64,000 nucleotides of DNA. It comes from CALEUX01 sp037439945. GTDB lineage: Bacteria > Bacteroidota > Bacteroidia > Bacteroidales > Marinilabiliaceae. Shown here in pieces: positions 62,483 through 64,000 of this stretch; positions within the stretch are counted from its first letter, which is position 1, and the number at the start of each line of letters is the position of its first letter. The notes under the pieces were generated by a model. It ran no database searches. It was given only the letters and a program-made list of their open reading frames with translations, and was not told the DNA's origin. A program made the position numbers and the translations under genes. Location: positions 1-64,000 of the forward strand of contig JBBIVA010000003.1 of NCBI GenBank assembly GCA_037439945.1, given 5' to 3'.

Positions 62483-62610
62483 AAAAACTAAATATTTGTA
62501 TCAGAAATGCTTACAAATAAAGCTTTTATAAAGCAGCATGTACCAGCCATCCGGTATGGTTAACACCGGCTAAACCATTAATTCATTGTATTCCAAATGA
62601 CTAATCGTGG

Positions 62611-63363
62611 TTAAATTTCGCTGTCAACCAAAATACGTCCACAATATTCACAAACAATTACTTTTTTATGTAATTGAATATCAAGCTGTCGTTGTGGTGG
62701 TATTTTGTTAAAACAACCTCCGCAAGCATCACGGGCTACAGAAACAACAGCTAACCCATTGCGTGCATTTTTGCGGATACGTTTAAAAGCAGCCAGTAAA
62801 CGCTCATCAATATGGCCTTCAATTTCTTTTGCTTTTTGCTTCAACCGTTCTTCTTCAACCTGAGTTTCAGAAATTATTTCATTTAACTCTGATTTTTTTG
62901 CTGTTAAATCGATTTTGCGCTCATCCAGCAAAGTTTTCGATGAATTTGCCTGATCTGTTTTGATTTTCATTTCGGCGGTAAATTCACGTATTCTTTTTTC
63001 GCAAAGTTCAATTTCAAGATTTTGAAATTCTATTTCTTTGGTTAAAGAATCATATTCGCGGTTATTACGAACATTTGACTGCTGGGCTTCATATTTTTTT
63101 GTAAGTAGTCCGGCATCCTTAATCTCGTTTTTCTTAATAAGGATATTGTCGTTAAGTTTTTTGATTTCAATATCCAGATTGTTAATTCGGGTTTCTAAAC
63201 CTTCAATTTCATCATCTAAATCCTGTACCTCTAAAGGTAATTCACCACGAAGAGTTCTAATTTTATCAATCTCAGAAACCACCTTCTGTAAATCAAAAAG
63301 CGCACGAAGCCTTTCTTCTACTGTTACATCGGTTGCACTTGCCCTGGTATCCATTGTTGCCAT
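62611..63363 (-). CDS. C4-type zinc-ribbon coiled-coil protein
   Basis: A 250-residue cytosolic protein. Residues about 15-190 are a long coiled coil rich in E, K, I and L. The C-terminus holds a four-cysteine zinc ribbon (ACGGCFNKIPP then VICEYCGRIL in pattern, about residues 212-244). This is the zf-RING_7/DUF164 family, usually encoded beside a Nif3-like gene, as here with only four bases between them. Function is unknown; nucleic-acid or protein binding is inferred from the ribbon and coil. Confidence 0.9.
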   Translation of the reverse strand: MATMDTRASATDVTVEERLRALFDLQKVVSEIDKIRTLRGELPLEVQDLDDEIEGLETRINNLDIEIKKLNDNILIKKNEIKDAGLLTKKYEAQQSNVRNNREYDSLTKEIEFQNLEIELCEKRIREFTAEMKIKTDQANSSKTLLDERKIDLTAKKSELNEIISETQVEEERLKQKAKEIEGHIDERLLAAFKRIRKNARNGLAVVSVARDACGGCFNKIPPQRQLDIQLHKKVIVCEYCGRILVDSEI

Positions 63364-63367
63364 TATT

Positions 63368-64000
63368 TTAAAAGTATTTAATGGGATTGGTATTTATTTT
63401 TGATAAACGGATTGCAAAATTAGGTATTTTTTTTGTAAGTATCTTAAAAAATAGTTCTTTAGTGAATTGTTCACTCTCATAATGTCCTATATCACAAATT
63501 ATCATGGTTTTGGGGGCATCAAAAAACTGATGGTACTTAATATCACCTGAAATAAATATATCTGCCCCCGATAAAATGGCTTTTTTTATTAAAAAACTGC
63601 CACTACCGCCACAAATTGCAACTTTTTGGATTGAAGTATTGAGTATTTCGGTATGCCTTATACAACCGGAATGTGTAGTATGTTTAAGCTTTTTAATGAA
63701 TTCAGTGGGGTGTACCGGCTCTAATAACTCACCTATAATACCATATCCATAAAAATCACTTTTATTATTTAAGGGGTAAATATCAAAAGCAGGCTCTTCA
63801 TAAGGATGGGCTTCAATTAATGATTTAACAACCCTGTTTTGAATATTTACCGGAAAAATAGTTTCAATCCGCAACTCTTCCTCTTTATGTATTTTCCCGG
63901 GTTGTCCTACAAATGGGTTTGAATTCTCATTCCCTCTGAAGGTCCCAAAACCAGATAGGTTATAACTGCATGAATCATAATTACCAATATGACCTGCACC
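63368..64000 (-). CDS. Nif3-like dinuclear metal-centre protein, 5' end cut by window
   Basis: The frame stays open to the last base of the window, so the gene is partial: about 210 C-terminal residues are present of a usual 360 or so. Its upstream part reads GAGHIGNYDSCSYNLSGFGT, the metal-site and inserted-domain region of the NIF3/YqfO family. Later segments are EAHPYEEPAFDIYPLNN, the YqfO/CutA-like insert, and SGDIKYHQFFDAPKTMIICD with IGHYESEQ, the second metal-binding part. Internal TTG or ATG codons are not real starts. Role in the cell is poorly known; it is coupled to the zinc-ribbon gene. Confidence 0.92.
   Translation of the reverse strand, partial: GAGHIGNYDSCSYNLSGFGTFRGNENSNPFVGQPGKIHKEEELRIETIFPVNIQNRVVKSLIEAHPYEEPAFDIYPLNNKSDFYGYGIIGELLEPVHPTEFIKKLKHTTHSGCIRHTEILNTSIQKVAICGGSGSFLIKKAILSGADIFISGDIKYHQFFDAPKTMIICDIGHYESEQFTKELFFKILTKKIPNFAIRLSKINTNPIKYF

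Larger units (their letters stand above)
62260..62610. other. Intergenic region between convergent genes, with repeat
   Basis: About 350 bases holding the operon terminator (62322-62357) and the second copy of the 105-bp MITE-like element (62378-62482). Nothing else recognised. Confidence 0.7.

Noticed and set aside
1..64000. Search for CRISPR arrays, toxin-antitoxin or phage-defence genes, IS transposases, tRNA and rRNA genes
   Set aside because: None was recognised by reading; the repeats found are dispersed palindromic or MITE-like elements and protein-coding repeats, not spacer arrays.

Overview
The window reads as a chromosomal segment of an AT-rich, probably marine or saline-habitat member of the Bacteroidota (Bacteroidales/Cytophagales-like). 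The support is a type IX secretion (T9SS) type A cargo protein, a giant type B cargo protein with SprB repeats next to a PorP/SprF partner, a TonB-dependent receptor paired with a DUF4249 lipoprotein, DUF5103, a six-gene Na+-translocating NADH:quinone reductase with ApbE, and several start sites preceded by the Bacteroidota -7 box TAnnTTTG instead of a strong Shine-Dalgarno. No rRNA, tRNA, CRISPR array, prophage, IS transposase or defence island was recognised.

Layout. 0.1-4.4 kb: CPA2 cation/proton antiporter and a T9SS type A secreted protein. 5.1-8.2 kb: two superoxide dismutases carrying Mn-type and Fe-type marker residues, a nitroreductase and GTP cyclohydrolase I. 8.6-13 kb: DUF4249 lipoprotein, TonB-dependent receptor and a small outer-membrane barrel. 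13-16 kb: a 991-residue fusion of two receiver-like domains with a PEP-synthase-type ATP-grasp domain. 16.1-18.5 kb: ExbB, a small membrane protein and two ExbD proteins. 18.9-22.2 kb: asparaginase, TatD nuclease, glutamate dehydrogenase. 23-42.5 kb: an 18.35-kb gene for a 6117-residue secreted repeat protein and its PorP/SprF-like partner. 42.7-49 kb: OmpH-like chaperone, glycosyltransferase, FtsB-like protein, PruA, DUF5103. 49-58 kb: nqrABCDEF, apbE and a sodium:solute symporter. 58-64 kb: RecR, a HAD phosphatase, LemA with two TPM-domain proteins, a zinc-ribbon coiled-coil protein and a Nif3-like protein cut by the window end.

How it fits together. Nqr would pump Na+ out using NADH; ApbE would attach FMN to NqrB and NqrC; the antiporter and the SSS symporter would use or adjust the ion gradient. 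ExbB/ExbD would energise TonB-dependent uptake. The giant protein would be exported through T9SS with the adjacent PorP/SprF protein as its likely outer-membrane partner.

The least explained material is in the giant protein (about 25 SprB-like repeats, then 19 modules of about 82 residues with a conserved cysteine pair that is broken in a complementary way at modules 7 and 8) and in the intergenic DNA: a mosaic palindromic element in at least five places, two of them flanking the TonB receptor gene in opposite orientation; a 105-bp MITE-like element in two inverted copies about 57 kb apart; and a perfect 18-bp palindrome inside the nqr operon.
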